A stretch of 32,094 nt of DNA from a virus. The DNA lies in the IMG/VR virus record IMGVR_UViG_3300042881_000586, positions 1 through 32,094 of that record; one strand, written 5' to 3'. Below are positions 15,399-23,240 of the stretch, one piece after another (position 1 is the stretch's first letter; the number at the start of each line of letters is the position of its first letter). A model generated the notes under the pieces. It was given only the letters and a program-made list of their open reading frames with translations. It had not been told where the DNA came from and did not search any database. The position numbers and the translations under genes are program-made.

Positions 15399-17185
15399 GC
15401 CGTGAGTGCCTGCAAAGTAGTGTTTGGCAATCTTTGTGGATAGAAGGCAATGCGACGGATGGTGCCGTTGAGTTTGATTGTGCCATCTGCATCTGCGCCA
15501 ATTCTTAATTGGTTAACAGTCGGAATGTTTGCAACCGTATCCGTCAATGGCGTGGCTCCATTGCGCGTAAAGGCAATGTCATTTGTTTTATATGCAAGGG
15601 CAAATTTAGTCGCCGCAGTAGTTTGCCCACCAAAACCGTTATTCCATTGAGTTGATCCGCTTTCAACTCCGATTGACGCGGCTGTGTTTGTGGTTGTTAT
15701 TCCCCGAATAATCATTCGGTTATTAAACGTACCATCTGAAAGCGCAGCCGCTCCTCCGTTATATCCCGTCGCGTTTACAGCATATTCAACAAGCAAAGTG
15801 CCTTCTGATGCGTTGTACCAACTGCTGAAATTGCTGCCGGTCATGTCATCGTTATCTGCGTTGCGAGTCAGAGCGGTGGTGGTGGTCGGGATATAGGAGG
15901 TGGGCAAGGCTCCGGCTTCTAGTTGTGCGCCGTAAATAAAAATGTCCCCGTTTGTCGCTCCAATAATGCAGCGAACAGAAGTTGCGCCAGCAGCCATTGT
16001 TCTGGTTAGCGATATGCGCTGCCATGCGGAAGTGACTGTCAACGTAGCAGTAGAAGTTGATCCGCCCGTTGAGTCACGCAATCTTAATTCAACGGTCGTT
16101 CCTCCATTGGATTTAACAAAAACAGAAAACGTATAGGCAGTAGAAGCAGAGATACTTATAGATTCTTCTATATTGTCTCCGCCTAACGTAGTGCTAGTTG
16201 CACCGGCCAAGTTTGATGCAGACGTTAAACCATCAGGCCCCGTCGCTGCTCCGGCTGTAGCAACCGCAGTACCGTAAACCGTCCAGTAGGTTGCATTAGC
16301 AAAGTCGTTGCTATTGGGGAAACTATTCGTCCGTTGCTCCTCAATGAGCAAGCCGAGCGGCTGTAGCGTAGAGGGGTTGTAGTCAAAGCGAGGGGCGTAG
16401 TAGGCCGCAGTTGTCGTCGGGTAATACGTCGTCAGCGACGAGGTGACGCCGCCTTCTATGTTGGCGAGGTTGAGTTGGGCGCCCCAGAGGAAAATGCCGG
16501 AGGTGCCGTCTCCGGTATAAACGACAGTTGTCCCTGTACTAACCAGCGTAAACGCAACGGAAGCAAGCGTTCCAGATGTATAAGGGATGCCTGACAATGT
16601 ACAACGATACCAACCGTCGCCAACAAGCGTTATTGTTCCAGAAACTCCCGATGCAGTTCCCGTTACGCTTGTAGATGTTACTGTCCCTAACGACAAATCA
16701 AAAAACCCAGTTAAAATGCCTCCACTCGCATTTTCATATAATTGCGCTCTGACGATATTTCGCTCGGCTGCTTTTGCGTAAAAACTTAATGTTGCTGAAT
16801 TTGACGCAGAAAGAGGCGCCCCCGTTTGAATAACGCGGTGCGACACTCCTGATGCGGTATTTTCAACCAATTTATCCGCTGTTTGCGTCCCGTTTGGTGC
16901 AACCGTAGCGTCAGTTGTAATTGAAGCCTCAGCAGCAGTCCAAGTTGTTTGAAACGTCTGCGATTGCAACAGTAAATTATGCTTCGCGTACTTCAGCGTA
17001 CCCGTGGAGTCAAACAGCGTAGCCTGACTGCCGCGAGAGAAGGTTACTCGGGAATCAAGTGTCTGGTTGTCTATAAAATCAAGGTTCAGCGCGGGATAAG
17101 GGTTGACCAAAGGCGGCAACCCCAAAGAGAGAATAGAGGGCAACCCTAACGGCAGCCCGTTCGGATCATTCGCCCCGTAACTCAT
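15395..17185 (-). CDS. Large tail fibre with CBM-like repeats and LamG-type tip
   Basis: 596 residues from ATG 17185, which overlaps the upstream stop as ATGA; an upstream GTG/TTG extension inside the previous gene is rejected. Residues 20-70 resemble a head domain (ALNLDFIDNQTLDSRVTFSR, FDSTGTLKYAKHNLLLQSQT). Two similar carbohydrate-binding-like sandwiches follow: one ends IFLWGAQLNLANIEGG, the second runs from NSFPNSNDFANATYWTVYGT to IFIYGAQLEAGALPTSYIPT. The last 130 residues (EGTLLVEYAVNAT to LNGTIRRIAFYPQRLPNTTL) match concanavalin-A/laminin-G-like domains. An extended glycan-binding fibre is likely. The second half is AT-richer, like the adjacent HNH gene. Confidence 0.82.
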   Translation of the reverse strand: MSYGANDPNGLPLGLPSILSLGLPPLVNPYPALNLDFIDNQTLDSRVTFSRGSQATLFDSTGTLKYAKHNLLLQSQTFQTTWTAAEASITTDATVAPNGTQTADKLVENTASGVSHRVIQTGAPLSASNSATLSFYAKAAERNIVRAQLYENASGGILTGFFDLSLGTVTSTSVTGTASGVSGTITLVGDGWYRCTLSGIPYTSGTLASVAFTLVSTGTTVVYTGDGTSGIFLWGAQLNLANIEGGVTSSLTTYYPTTTAAYYAPRFDYNPSTLQPLGLLIEEQRTNSFPNSNDFANATYWTVYGTAVATAGAATGPDGLTSASNLAGATSTTLGGDNIEESISISASTAYTFSVFVKSNGGTTVELRLRDSTGGSTSTATLTVTSAWQRISLTRTMAAGATSVRCIIGATNGDIFIYGAQLEAGALPTSYIPTTTTALTRNADNDDMTGSNFSSWYNASEGTLLVEYAVNATGYNGGAAALSDGTFNNRMIIRGITTTNTAASIGVESGSTQWNNGFGGQTTAATKFALAYKTNDIAFTRNGATPLTDTVANIPTVNQLRIGADADGTIKLNGTIRRIAFYPQRLPNTTLQALTA

Positions 17186-17484
17186 TGCGCGTTGATAGGC
17201 TTTGCGTAGACCGTGCCGCCAGCGACAACCTGAATAGCGCTGACGCGCCAAGGAGCGCCCGTACCGTTTGGCACCTTAAACGCAATCGGCACGCCAGCCG
17301 GGATCGGTGTATCGGCAGTCGTAGCCGTCACACCTTCGCCTACGCGCACATACGCGTTAGTCGTTGCCCAGATGACAACGCCCTGCGCTCCGGCAGGCCA
17401 AGCGTCAGTCGAGCCAGCAGTGCCGGTATAGGAAGCCGTGCGGGCCGTATAAAGCGCATCAACAAGGGGGTTGAGAAGTTCCAA
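17182..17484 (-). CDS. Small beta-rich virion protein (100 aa), TTG start
   Basis: 100 residues. No ATG exists in frame; TTG 17484 with GAGGT seven bases upstream is the only good start. The protein reads as a compact beta sandwich (TASYTGTAGSTDAWPAGAQG, VVIWATTNAYVRVGEGV, RVSAIQVVAGGTVYAKPINA). Its stop overlaps the large fibre start as ATGA. Proteins of this shape sit near fibre genes in many podoviruses; an adaptor or virion role is inferred. Confidence 0.68.
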   Translation of the reverse strand: MELLNPLVDALYTARTASYTGTAGSTDAWPAGAQGVVIWATTNAYVRVGEGVTATTADTPIPAGVPIAFKVPNGTGAPWRVSAIQVVAGGTVYAKPINAQ

Positions 17485-17494
17485 TGTCGTTACC

Positions 17495-17857
17495 TCACGC
17501 TAAAAAGCGTAACTTGTAAATCGTAGACAAGTACAAGCCAAAAATGGCGTCTAACAGGTTTTGCAGCGTTGTGTCGTCTTTACTGACGACTTTATACCGC
17601 ATTTCCTCAAGTTCCTTAAGTTCCTTTTCCAGAAAGTCAAGTACGTTGTTGGACTTCTGGGCAGAGGCTAGGGCAATCGGGCCGATTAGCCCGTGCCGCC
17701 CCTGATAGGCTTCCGCGAAGTCGTCTGCGAGGGGAATAATGCCCTCGTAGAACTTCTGTAGTGCCTTGTGTTTAGCGTAGTTACGGGTATTCAGGTGCGT
17801 GGAATGGGTCACATCCCGCGCTAAAAATAGCCGTCCGATAAAGACTTCGCAGGTCAT
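17495..17857 (-). CDS. Helical phage protein, ferritin-like/DUF5856-like
   Basis: 120 residues, ATG 17857 overlapping the portal stop as ATGA. Almost wholly helical. The N-terminus has FLARDVTHSTHLNTRNYAKHKAL, then GIIPLADDFAEAYQGRHGL and a C-terminal LQNLLDAIFGLYLSTIYKLRFLA. The spacing of His, Asp and Glu (H..H, D-x-F-x-E-x-Y) recalls Dps/ferritin-like bundles. I recognise it as a conserved protein coded after the portal in relatives; the DUF5856 label is from memory. Function unknown: metal binding is possible but unproved. Confidence 0.65.
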   Translation of the reverse strand: MTCEVFIGRLFLARDVTHSTHLNTRNYAKHKALQKFYEGIIPLADDFAEAYQGRHGLIGPIALASAQKSNNVLDFLEKELKELEEMRYKVVSKDDTTLQNLLDAIFGLYLSTIYKLRFLA

Positions 17858-20037
17858 TGCGGCGGTAACTCCATCGGCATTTGCGGTGGCATTTCCATCG
17901 GCATTTCAGCCTCTCTAGGGGCCGAGGCTACAAGGTCGTTGGCGGACAGCATCCCGCTAATCGTGCCCATTACGATGTCTTGAATTTGCTCTTCGGACAT
18001 GCCCGCCTGAACCGCGCTGATACGCTTGGTCTCGGCGTCATACGCTTTGATCTGCGCTTCCTGCTCCTTAATCCGCAGTTCTGTCGCTTCCATCGAGCGC
18101 GAAACGTTTTGGAGCATTTGGAACATCTGATCCATTTCAGCGCCCATCGCCTCAATCTGCTGGTTAGCGGCCTGCAATGCTGGGTCTTCGTCAGGATCGG
18201 AGAGCAACTTAGGATCAATCGTCTTGGCAAGGCGCTTGGCGATTTCCTGCGCTCCCGGCCAATCCATGTTCTTAACGAACAGGTCGCCTGCCACGCCCCA
18301 CAGATTCGGGTTGGCTTGCAGGATTTGCGACATTGCGTCCATCGCCTCTTGGCGTTTGGTCATGTAGGACGGGCCGGTCGTGACGGCTACGTCGTACTTA
18401 CCCACAGACGGGTTGTAGATCTTCTCGATGACAACGCCAGCCTGATCCACCAACTTGCGGACAGGCTCTTGTTGCATAGGGTCAATACGCACCGTCGAGG
18501 TTTCCCCGTCGATGCCGATGATGCGAGCGATACGCTGGGTATCGTAAATCTTCGGAATCAAGTCAACGAGTTGACGCGTAACGTAGCGGATAGCGCGGGC
18601 AAGGTTATCGACGTAATGATATGACCCCGTATCGCCCTGACGTTCACGCGCCAATATGGCCCGACCCGAGCGCTCGTTCGACGTGGCGCCAAGGCTAGAG
18701 TCATAGTAGCCCGTCGTAGACTTAATGTCGTCCGACGCGCCCATCTTAGCCTGAATAAGCCCCGTTTGTGCAAGGGGTGGGGCAGCACGTTGAGGCAGCG
18801 GCAGCATGTTGCCAGCGCCGTCCGTAACGTCAGGATTAACCTCCAAATACGGCCAGTTCTGGGTATTGGCGGTCTTCCACTGATGCTCGTATCCCTCGAA
18901 CTGTCCACCGTAGCCAATAAACGGCGCTTTGGGGGCCAAGGCGAGCATTTCCGCCTCTTGGGATACCCAGTAGTTGTACATGCGCTGCGCGTCTTTAGCG
19001 TTACGCACGAGGCCGCTGATATAGATACGGCCTTCCACTTCGTATTCGTTGCCGACCACGCGGACAACCGGAATCGACTTACCCGGCCACTCCTGCTCTT
19101 CCAGCACCTCGTAGCCGTTTGTCTTCATCCACTTAATCTTGCGGATGTCTACGTCACGGGTGCGAACAGGGGCAAGGCCCATAGCCTCCATCTGCGCGGC
19201 TTCGGGCGAGTCGGCGTAGGCGGTCATGCCGCCCGGGTACAGGTTTAACTTCGCTTTTTCATAGTAAGCGTAGAAGTATTCCGCAATCCGTACTGAATCG
19301 TCGGTAATCCACTGCGCCAGATTCTCGTCACCAATACCACGGCTCTGGATCGACGAGATGGGTTCGGCGTCAGGAAAATGACGCTCAAACTCCTCACGGG
19401 GCATGTCCTCGGTTATGAAACACCATTCTGCATCGGCTCCGCACGGGTCTTGGATGTGCGGGTCCATATATACCGAGAACGAGTTACGAACGCGAGCGAT
19501 ACGGATGTCTTGGTCAAACGAATCGGGGTCGCAATACTCAGTCAGGATGCGGATATAGCCTTCGCCATACGTGACTTGGTTTTCGCAAGCCGTGTCGTAG
19601 GCAACGTCGGCATCCGAGATGTATTCGATGTGCCGGACGATACCGTCAAACACCTCAGCGACTTCAATGTCCGCCTTGTCATCGACCGGGATGACCTTGC
19701 CCGCAGGGCGGTTCTGGCGCTGGTCGTTAGTGACCTGCCGGACGTGCTGGGGCAGTTTGTTGATGGTGAGGCAGGGACGAGCGTTGATCGTCTGGCCCTG
19801 CACTGCGCCACGGGTGGCTAAGACCTCTTGCGGCCACTGCCAGCGGTTATCTGGAGAACCCGCCATAAAGCGCAGGTCGTCCAGTTCGCTATCCCGAGAC
19901 TCGCTATAAGCCGTCAGGGACAATTGCATCCGGGTACGCGCTTGGGCGAGGATATCGCCCGTACTACGCGCACGGCGGCTCTCGGGCGTATTAGCCACCT
20001 GAGCCGCGCCCTTCATCCCTGTCGGGTCTTTAGCCAT
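17854..20037 (-). CDS. Portal protein, P22 gp1-like
   Basis: 727 residues, essentially the length of P22 portal (725). ATG 20037 overlaps the upstream tiny gene as TAATG. Recognisable segments are ELDDLRFMAGSPDNRWQWP (about 50-70), RPCLTINKLPQHVRQVTNDQ, VTYGEGYIRILTEYCDP and SGRAILARERQGDTGSYHYV. A long Gln/Met/Glu C-terminal helix region like the P22 barrel ends in Met/Pro repeats. It forms the dodecameric DNA channel at the head vertex and docks the terminase. The large terminase is encoded upstream, as expected. Confidence 0.94.
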   Translation of the reverse strand: MAKDPTGMKGAAQVANTPESRRARSTGDILAQARTRMQLSLTAYSESRDSELDDLRFMAGSPDNRWQWPQEVLATRGAVQGQTINARPCLTINKLPQHVRQVTNDQRQNRPAGKVIPVDDKADIEVAEVFDGIVRHIEYISDADVAYDTACENQVTYGEGYIRILTEYCDPDSFDQDIRIARVRNSFSVYMDPHIQDPCGADAEWCFITEDMPREEFERHFPDAEPISSIQSRGIGDENLAQWITDDSVRIAEYFYAYYEKAKLNLYPGGMTAYADSPEAAQMEAMGLAPVRTRDVDIRKIKWMKTNGYEVLEEQEWPGKSIPVVRVVGNEYEVEGRIYISGLVRNAKDAQRMYNYWVSQEAEMLALAPKAPFIGYGGQFEGYEHQWKTANTQNWPYLEVNPDVTDGAGNMLPLPQRAAPPLAQTGLIQAKMGASDDIKSTTGYYDSSLGATSNERSGRAILARERQGDTGSYHYVDNLARAIRYVTRQLVDLIPKIYDTQRIARIIGIDGETSTVRIDPMQQEPVRKLVDQAGVVIEKIYNPSVGKYDVAVTTGPSYMTKRQEAMDAMSQILQANPNLWGVAGDLFVKNMDWPGAQEIAKRLAKTIDPKLLSDPDEDPALQAANQQIEAMGAEMDQMFQMLQNVSRSMEATELRIKEQEAQIKAYDAETKRISAVQAGMSEEQIQDIVMGTISGMLSANDLVASAPREAEMPMEMPPQMPMELPPQ

Positions 20038-20183
20038 TACTTGCCCTTCTTACCCTTGGCCGCAGCGCGGCGCTTGACCGAGAACGCGATGGCAACGGCT
20101 TGCTTTACCGGCGTGCCTGCCCTCACTTCAGCGCGGATGTTCTTGCGGAAGGCGCCCTTAGACGCAGACCTTACTAGAGGCAT
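20037..20183 (-). CDS. Tiny basic phage protein (48 aa), DUF6496-like
   Basis: 48 residues, ATG 20183 to TAA 20037-20039, with TAATG overlaps at both ends. It reads MPLVRSASKGAFRKNIRAEV, then RAGTPVKQAVAIAFSVKR and a Lys/Ala/Gly tail. The core K-x-F-x-K-N-I/V-x-A-E-x-x-A-G-x-P-x-K-Q-A-V-A-I-A is familiar from small proteins in many phage genomes (DUF6496-like, from memory). Strongly basic. It belongs to a run of four basic mini-genes between terminase and portal. DNA binding or capsid-interior packing is possible, by inference. Confidence 0.75.
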   Translation of the reverse strand: MPLVRSASKGAFRKNIRAEVRAGTPVKQAVAIAFSVKRRAAAKGKKGK

Positions 20184-20371
20184 TAACGCATACCCCGTTT
20201 CATCGGAGTCGGTCGGAAATCAACCGTAGTGCGGATCATTTCCTCGTTTACGCGCTTCGGCATACGCGGAGCAGGCATCCGGGGCTTCTGCATCCGGCTG
20301 TTTTGGATCATGTCACCGACTGTTGCGCCGGGAGACACGCCGATTGGACCGGGGTTTTTCTTTCCGTACAT
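20183..20371 (-). CDS. Small basic Met/Pro/Arg-rich phage protein (62 aa)
   Basis: 62 residues, ATG 20371 to TAA 20183-20185, overlapping the next gene as TAATG. It has Gly/Pro-rich N-terminal residues (MYGKKNPGPIGVSPGATVGD) then repeated M/R/P units (MQKPRMPAPRMPKR) and ends MKRGMR. Probably disordered and positively charged. No family recognised. The tight overlap and coding-like composition support a real gene. Confidence 0.62.
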   Translation of the reverse strand: MYGKKNPGPIGVSPGATVGDMIQNSRMQKPRMPAPRMPKRVNEEMIRTTVDFRPTPMKRGMR

Positions 20372-20376
20372 GTTTT

Positions 20377-20550
20377 TTAGCCTTTTTTGGAGGTTTTACG
20401 GGGTTTTCGGGCGGTAAGGGCTGACTTTCTGAAATTGGCAGCCGTTGGAGCGCCCTTAGAACCCGGTTTACGCATCTTTTCGCCCGATCCCGCAGCGATT
20501 CGAGCGCGTTTAGCATGAATGTTCGCATATAGTCCCTTTTTTGCAGCCAT
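20377..20550 (-). CDS. Tiny basic phage protein (57 aa), conserved type
   Basis: 57 residues, ATG 20550 to TAA 20377-20379. It begins MAAKKGLYANIHAKRARIAA, continues with GSGEKMRKPGSKGAPTAANF and ends in an Arg/Lys/Ser tail. The pattern KKGLYANIHAKRxRI..GSGEKMRKPGSKGAPT is one I recognise from tiny genes in many phages, so this frame is chosen over a longer overlapping one (20313-20564) that looks like noise. It starts one base after the upstream TGA. Function unknown; nucleic-acid binding inferred from charge. Confidence 0.75.
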   Translation of the reverse strand: MAAKKGLYANIHAKRARIAAGSGEKMRKPGSKGAPTAANFRKSALTARKPRKTSKKG

Positions 20551-20551
20551 T

Positions 20552-20812
20552 TCAGCATTTCCATCGTTTTAAGGATGCTTTAGCGCGTTCGGCTGGCCCC
20601 TTGGCGTTGCGAACGACCCCTTTCATGCGGGCGCAAAACGACTTTTTACGTCCTGCGTCCGCTTTTGTCTTCGGACTGGGCGCCGGAGCCTTCAAATTAG
20701 ACCCCGTTGCACGATTATATTTTGCACGGCCTTTCGCGGTCAATCCCGCCCCTCTTGACACGGACTGCTTTTCTCCTCTACCAACTGAGAGGCTGACGGA
20801 CTTCTTAGCCAT
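20552..20812 (-). CDS. Basic phage protein (86 aa), DUF6321-like
   Basis: 86 residues from ATG 20812, which overlaps the large terminase stop as TAATG; a GTG/TTG extension to 20827 is less likely. It begins AKKSVSLSVGRGEKQSVSRG, then AGLTAKGRAKYNRATGSNLK, KKSFCARMKGVV and a K/R/W/C ending. The AGLTxKGRxKYNRATGSNLKAP motif and the SFCARM...RAKASLKRW pattern are recognisable from a widespread family of small viral proteins next to terminase genes (DUF6321 from memory). Function unknown. Confidence 0.8.
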   Translation of the reverse strand: MAKKSVSLSVGRGEKQSVSRGAGLTAKGRAKYNRATGSNLKAPAPSPKTKADAGRKKSFCARMKGVVRNAKGPAERAKASLKRWKC

Positions 20813-22341
20813 TAGGCACCCATCCAAGTGTTAATCATGCCGCTCTCGCGGCTAGTAGTAATCGTGCGCGGTCGCTCGCGGTATTCGCGGTGCGCCACTG
20901 GATACGCAAACGTGACGGCGATGGCATCGGCAGCGTCGGGCGATGCAAGGCCACGCGCCTTCATGTCTTTCTTCGACTCCAACAAGATGGAGCCAGAGGA
21001 ATTAATTTTCTGTTTTGGCCCTGTCAGGTCAGCCTTTAACTGCCTATCATTGGGTAGCGCAGCGTCTTTCAGCCACGCTTTCATTTCGCCCCACAACTCT
21101 GCACGCTTGTTTTGCCACATAGCCGGGGTCTTGGACTTCCATCCGAAGTTAACGCCACGCACTACCTTATAGCGCTGCTCTTTCAAGCGATCAAGGATGC
21201 CGTAGCCTAATCCGCCTTCGTCGAGGACGACGAGTGTGGGTTGGTACTCTTCAATCGCGTCGATAACTCGGCCAACAATCTCCATCGTGTCTTCGCCTTT
21301 AAAGCGCTTGATGGCGATGATGTCTCGACCTTTGCGGACGGCGATAACGGTTGAGTCCGCTCCGCTGCGAGCCGGATCGACTCCAATAACAATAGGCGCC
21401 GTCTCATCCTTGTACTTGCTACGCGACATCGCCAAATCCACAAGGCTTGGCGGTATGAATTGATCGTCTCCTTCAGACGGAAACTCGCCATAGACTTCCA
21501 CCTTGGCTTGCGGTGAGTCGATGCCGTATTCGTCGATGATCTGTTGATACACCGACTTGTCGGTTTCTTCAACGGTGCGAGCGTCAATGTTGCGGGTGTT
21601 CCAGAACGCACGCTTAGAGTGGAACGCCTCGAAGAAGTAGCCCTCGTTACGACGGGGGTTGCTAAACGACATCCAAAAACGGTGCGGGGTGTTTTCCGTA
21701 AAGAAGCCTGCCGTCACCGACCAGATGGGGTCAGGGATACCGCTGGCTTCGTCGAAAATCACCATAACGCCATCAAAGTTGTGGACACCAGCATATGAGT
21801 CGGGGTTCTCTTCCGACCACAAGCGACCTTCGACGGACCAGTAGCGAGTACCTTTCTTGAGGTCACGTTCAACCAGTTCGGCGAGCCACTTAGCGGGCAT
21901 CACGCGGGTGGCGCTAATCTCAAACCAATGCGAGTTGATGAGGAGCGCTGCCCACTTAGTAATTTCTGCCCATGTGATCGAGCGTAACTGCGCTTCCGAG
22001 TTAGCCGACACAATGGTCGTTGAACCTATGCGGGTACTCAACATCCAGAGGATGAGCCACGACACCAGAGCAGACTTACCGATACCGCGACCAGAAGCCG
22101 TTGCCATACGCAGGACTTCGTAGGAGGTTGCGGTCTTATTCTTCGCAACATGTGCGGCGATGTCGCGCAGGATTTCCCGCTGCCACTTACGCGGACCCTT
22201 GAAGTGTTCTAAAGGCGTGCCTTTCTGGCCCCAAGGGAAAGCGAGTAGCACGAAGGCCTCTGGGTCGTCCTTGATGACGGGCGACCAGAGTTTGCTCATC
22301 AGCAACTCTTCTTCTTCGGGGCTATAGATCGGCTGTTGCAC
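20812..22341 (-). CDS. terL: Terminase large subunit (ATPase and nuclease)
   Basis: 509 residues. GTG 22341 with AAAGGA upstream; it overlaps the small subunit by 20 bases, and the opening QQPIYSPEEEELLMSKLWSP is typical, so the longer start is kept. Walker A is GRGIGKS (84-90), Walker B VMVIFDEA (192-199), with a coupling motif around SFSNP (225-229). The RNase H-like nuclease has IGVDPARSGADST (D322), LVVLDEGG (D374) and SPDAADA (D469, D472). It pumps DNA into the prohead through the portal and cuts the concatemer. All key residues are present. Confidence 0.95.
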   Translation of the reverse strand: MQQPIYSPEEEELLMSKLWSPVIKDDPEAFVLLAFPWGQKGTPLEHFKGPRKWQREILRDIAAHVAKNKTATSYEVLRMATASGRGIGKSALVSWLILWMLSTRIGSTTIVSANSEAQLRSITWAEITKWAALLINSHWFEISATRVMPAKWLAELVERDLKKGTRYWSVEGRLWSEENPDSYAGVHNFDGVMVIFDEASGIPDPIWSVTAGFFTENTPHRFWMSFSNPRRNEGYFFEAFHSKRAFWNTRNIDARTVEETDKSVYQQIIDEYGIDSPQAKVEVYGEFPSEGDDQFIPPSLVDLAMSRSKYKDETAPIVIGVDPARSGADSTVIAVRKGRDIIAIKRFKGEDTMEIVGRVIDAIEEYQPTLVVLDEGGLGYGILDRLKEQRYKVVRGVNFGWKSKTPAMWQNKRAELWGEMKAWLKDAALPNDRQLKADLTGPKQKINSSGSILLESKKDMKARGLASPDAADAIAVTFAYPVAHREYRERPRTITTSRESGMINTWMGA

Positions 22342-22810
22342 GTTCGTCCTTTAGGGTTAGCGGCTCAGTAGCCTCATGCGCTAATTGATCCGGCGTAGCG
22401 TCATATACGCGGCCCGCCAAGACGCGAGATTCTGCCTCTTGCAGCGCGGCGACAATACTAATCTGGGATTTGATATCAACTTGGACTTGCTGTTTAGCCA
22501 CCCAACCATGAAGGTTTTGGAGCAGGGCAAGCGCGGCTTTGGTGTCCCCATTAATCGCGCCTTCTCGCAAGGCCGACGCTGCCTCAACCTCAGAGTCCGC
22601 ACGACCTTTCCCCTCGGCGACCGCAGCCGCGTTATCTAACTGGCAGAGTCTACGGTACTCAACGGGCAACAACCCTGCCGCAAAGGCCAAGGCATCACCC
22701 TTTAGCCCGAGTTTGGCGGCATCGTAAATCTTTTGCAGAACCTCCGGCGATGCCTTCAGTTCACGAGGCGCAAAAGGAATGGACTTAAAGGATTCTGTTA
22801 CGAGGTTCAT
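22322..22810 (-). CDS. terS: Terminase small subunit (putative)
   Basis: 162 residues from ATG 22810 with AAAGAG upstream; a longer frame to 22894 would start inside the neighbouring gene. Residues 18-60 (PRELKASPEVLQKIYDAAKL, GLKGDALAFAAGLLPVEYRR) form an HTH-like helical region; the middle helix (SEVEAASALREGAINGDTKA, ALALLQNLHGWVAKQQVQVD) resembles the oligomerisation core of small terminases. It recognises the packaging site and regulates TerL. Placement directly upstream of terL is the main support. The sequence differs from P22 gp3. Confidence 0.8.
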   Translation of the reverse strand: MNLVTESFKSIPFAPRELKASPEVLQKIYDAAKLGLKGDALAFAAGLLPVEYRRLCQLDNAAAVAEGKGRADSEVEAASALREGAINGDTKAALALLQNLHGWVAKQQVQVDIKSQISIVAALQEAESRVLAGRVYDATPDQLAHEATEPLTLKDERATADL

Positions 22811-22988
22811 ACCGGAACTCTTTGCCAGAACAGGCGGGAACGTCAGACATCCAACCGTGGTGGGTGGCATGGGCACACCAGACCTTCTCAGCAACCTTAG
22901 TCACTTGAGCGGCCCAGAAGCAAGAGCGGCATACCAGAGACTTGGCAGCAAACTCTGCCCACTCCAACTCCGACATACGTATCGACAT
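22785..22988 (-). CDS. Small Cys/His-rich protein, possible zinc ribbon
   Basis: 67 residues from ATG 22988 (ATG 22976 also possible); it overlaps the small terminase start by 26 bases. Cys and His residues are spaced as CRSC, 17 residues on WCAHATHH, then PACSG, which could bind one zinc ion. The pattern CxxCFW...WCAH..HHGW....PACSG seems familiar from small phage proteins, but no strong ribosome site is visible. First gene of the leftward late unit. Function unknown; DNA or terminase binding is a guess. Confidence 0.55.
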   Translation of the reverse strand: MSIRMSELEWAEFAAKSLVCRSCFWAAQVTKVAEKVWCAHATHHGWMSDVPACSGKEFRYEPRNRIL

Positions 22989-23039
22989 AAGTGGACTGTA
23001 ACAGAAGGTTTGGCAAGGAAGGAAGAGCAAGAGCAAATT

Positions 23040-23135
23040 GGGCTATGCCCAACCAGTCTGCTCTGGCGAGCAGCAACGTGCAGGGTGATCCTGCCGGGAG
23101 GCCGCGATCTCCAACAACCGTGGAGCCTGTGTGCC
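23040..23135. other. Run of stem-loops beside terminase genes (candidate structured RNA or packaging site)
   Basis: Non-coding block with successive perfect short stems: GGGC-TAT-GCCC (23040-23050), CTGCTC-TGGC-GAGCAG (23058-23073), GCAGG-GTGAT-CCTGC (23080-23094), CTCCA-7-TGGAG (23109-23125) and GCCT-8-AGGC. Another, ACCAG-CGCAT-CTGGT, lies at 23217-23231. A T-loop consensus, CCA end and U33 are missing, so it is not a tRNA. On the leftward strand it would lie in the late mRNA leader. Direction and function are unknown. Confidence 0.5.
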
Positions 23136-23240
23136 GAGGCGGAAGCGTCTAGGGATACGTTTAGTGCCTTAGATGGTGCATCCCTTACGGGCTGCTTCAG
23201 TTACCTCTCGGTCGCTACCAGCGCATCTGGTCAGACGTTG

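Noticed and set aside
17881-18624. 247-codon rightward open frame
   Set aside because: Antisense to the portal gene, His/Arg/Leu-rich shadow composition, no start signals.
20313-20564. 83-codon leftward frame overlapping two mini-genes
   Set aside because: The alternative frame 20377-20550 gives a conserved-looking 57-residue phage protein; this one gives a low-complexity Arg-rich tail and overlaps the next gene.
23040-23135. tRNA gene
   Set aside because: A 5-bp stem with a 7-base loop exists, but U33, the T-loop consensus and a 7-bp acceptor stem are absent on both strands.
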